Shown here piece by piece: positions 6,640 through 7,433 of a stretch of DNA of 7,433 bases. Numbering within the stretch: position 1 is the first letter of the stretch; every line of letters begins with the position of its first letter. A program made the position numbers and the translations under genes. The notes beneath the pieces were generated by a model. It made no database searches, was not told where the DNA came from, and was given only the letters and a program-made list of their open reading frames with translations. This stretch comes from Pseudomonadota bacterium (GTDB lineage Bacteria > Pseudomonadota > Alphaproteobacteria > Rhizobiales > Devosiaceae). Location: assembly GCA_023428425.1 (NCBI GenBank), contig JAEYYP010000230.1, positions 1 through 7,433 on the forward strand. The letters run 5' to 3'.

Positions 6640-6675
6640 GCGCCAACCGATAGCGGCGCGCCTGCAACGGAGCAA
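6640..6675 (-). promoter_or_regulatory. Weak candidate glnE promoter
   Basis: On the minus strand, TTGCTC (6670-6675) and TATCGG (6647-6652) are 17 bases apart, each matching consensus at only 3 of 6. If used, transcription would start at or next to the glnE ATG, giving a leaderless message. That would fit the absence of a ribosome binding site there. This is a suggestive placement with poor hexamers. Confidence 0.2.
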
Positions 6676-6706
6676 GGAAACTGCGGGATCACGTGCATTT
6701 GCCGAC

Positions 6707-6734
6707 TTTTCAGCGACAGGCCTTTCGGTACATT
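6707..6734 (+). promoter_or_regulatory. Candidate promoter of the exported-protein gene
   Basis: TTTTCA (6707-6712) and TACATT (6729-6734) lie 16 bases apart and match sigma-70 hexamers at 4/6 each. The predicted start would leave a leader of roughly 15-30 bases before the gene. The 128-base region divergent to glnE also holds a CACGTG palindrome (6690-6695) of unknown meaning. Confidence 0.35.
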
Positions 6735-6767
6735 CGCGCTCGCCCCGCATTGCCCATGAGCGTCACC

Positions 6768-7373
6768 ATGAAACTGCGCCTTGCTGCCCTCTGCCTCGCC
6801 CTTGTCGTCGCCGTCACGCCGGTTGCCGCCGCCCAATTGGGCGGGATGGGGGCGGCCATCCACGGCGATGGCTTCAACTTCTCGAAGCCCAACCTGGAGA
6901 AAGCGCCGATCAAGCAGATCACCGTGGGCAAGCTGGCCGTTACGCTGCAGCGCACAAAGCTCAAGGATGTGCAGAAAGCGTTCGGCGGTACGGTGCAGAC
7001 GTCAGGCGAAGGCGCGTCGCGCGCCGACTGGCTCTGCTACGGTGCCGACGGCAGCAATGTGTGGTTCATCTCGAACGCCCTGGGTGGCTACGAGTTCGTG
7101 ATGATGGTCGCGGCCGAGGCCAGTCCCGCCGCCAAGGGCTGCGACGCGGCGCCGGCCGCCCTGACCACGCCCGATTTCGGCATCCCCGGCCTCGGCGCCG
7201 CGACAGCCGACCTCAAGGCCGCGTTCGGCGCGGCCTCGGGCAACAAGCTCGCCTACCGGAACGACCGGCCGGGCGGGTACACGAACGTGGCCCAGTATAT
7301 CGGCTACGTGCTGAAGGGCGGGAAAGTGTCCGGAATCGGCGTGGGCGAGACGTCGGTGCAGACGGACCACTGA
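6768..7373 (+). CDS. Exported protein of unknown function with two similar halves
   Basis: I do not recognise the family. From ATG 6768 the protein has 201 aa. It opens with a clear Sec signal peptide: Lys/Arg start MKLR, a hydrophobic core to about residue 20, and an AAA cleavage site before Gln23. The mature protein of about 179 aa should therefore be periplasmic. No lipobox is seen. The only mature cysteines, Cys90 and Cys125, could form a disulfide. The halves look alike: KLKDVQKAFGG (about 65-74) followed by strands ending in GGYEFVMMV, and ATADLKAAFGA (about 145-155) followed by strands ending in GGKVSGIGV. This suggests a duplicated small alpha/beta module. An upstream in-frame ATG at 6756 adds MSVT and is also possible. 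Neither start has a strong ribosome site, though a weak GAG precedes 6768. It is transcribed divergently from glnE. Confidence 0.8.
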   Translation: MKLRLAALCLALVVAVTPVAAAQLGGMGAAIHGDGFNFSKPNLEKAPIKQITVGKLAVTLQRTKLKDVQKAFGGTVQTSGEGASRADWLCYGADGSNVWFISNALGGYEFVMMVAAEASPAAKGCDAAPAALTTPDFGIPGLGAATADLKAAFGAASGNKLAYRNDRPGGYTNVAQYIGYVLKGGKVSGIGVGETSVQTDH

Positions 7374-7433
7374 GGGGGGACCCCCCGCCACCATGCTACG
7401 CGTGGTCCCCCTCCCCCGCTGTCGCGGTGGAGG
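7374..7433. repeat. Tandem GC-rich hairpins, terminator or REP-like intergenic repeat
   Basis: Directly after the TGA at 7371-7373 comes G6-A-C6 (7374-7386). Next is a hairpin ACCATGC-TAC-GCGTGGT (7390-7406; 7 bp with one G-T wobble), flanked by runs allowing GGGGGACC (7375-7382) to pair with GGTCCCCC (7404-7411). A second hairpin, CCTCCCCCGC (7410-7419) with GCGGTGGAGG (7424-7433), pairs 9 of 10 positions around TGTC and reaches the window edge. No T-run follows within the window. The style resembles dispersed GC-rich intergenic repeats of alphaproteobacteria, and it could also end transcription of the exported-protein gene. The right boundary lies outside the window. Confidence 0.5.

Noticed and set aside
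6640..6750. A 37-residue N-terminal extension of GlnE from ATG 6750
   Set aside because: The extra residues are Arg-rich and do not resemble GlnE N-termini. It would also consume the divergent intergenic region and reach within a few bases of the exported-protein gene start.
6693..6767. A 25-residue extension of the exported protein from ATG 6693
   Set aside because: It would bury the signal peptide behind an Arg-rich stretch, and it covers the candidate promoter. The start at 6768 (or 6756) puts the signal peptide at the N-terminus.
1..7433. CRISPR array, tRNA, rRNA, insertion sequence or phage genes
   Set aside because: I saw no regularly spaced repeats, cloverleaf-like sequence, transposase motif or target-site duplication. 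The TA pair is the only accessory module.

Overview
The window is GC-rich (about 65% by eye) and reads like an alphaproteobacterial chromosome. The order Hyphomicrobiales (Devosia- or Rhizobium-like) is the best guess. The reasons are the GlnE type, a soluble PAS histidine kinase with a PleC/DivJ/PdhS-like dimerisation domain, and GC-rich hairpin repeats between genes. This placement is inferred from protein style and was not tested by a search.

Layout: (1) bases 1-1685, plus strand, hold the 3' two thirds of pepN (M1 aminopeptidase N), cut by the left edge just after the HExxH motif. (2) Bases 1686-1915 are a 230-base non-coding stretch with a perfect 11-bp inverted repeat (probable pepN transcription end), a candidate CtrA-type box, an AT-rich palindrome and a small hairpin. 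(3) Bases 1916-3181, plus strand, encode a soluble PAS-HisKA-HATPase sensor kinase. (4) Bases 3178-3809, minus strand, hold a type II toxin-antitoxin pair, a Phd/YefM-like antitoxin followed by a VapC-like PIN toxin. Its GC is lower than that of its neighbours and it is packed between two chromosomal genes. The toxin stop codon overlaps the kinase stop codon, and the candidate TA promoter overlaps the glnE stop codon. (5) Bases 3862-6639, minus strand, hold glnE, the bifunctional glutamine synthetase adenylyltransferase/adenylyl-removing enzyme. (6) Bases 6640-6767 are a divergent intergenic region. (7) Bases 6768-7373, plus strand, encode a small exported protein of unknown function with two similar halves. 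(8) Bases 7374-7433 hold two tandem GC-rich hairpins, a probable terminator or REP-like intergenic repeat.

Functionally this is mostly a housekeeping region: peptide turnover (PepN), signal sensing (the kinase) and nitrogen control (GlnE). The accessory element is the small toxin-antitoxin module, which looks inserted between the kinase and glnE. No clearly new multi-gene system is visible. The points most worth a second look are the tight insertion and control layout of the TA pair, the possible cell-cycle (CtrA) link of the kinase, the two-module exported protein, and the tandem hairpins at the right edge.
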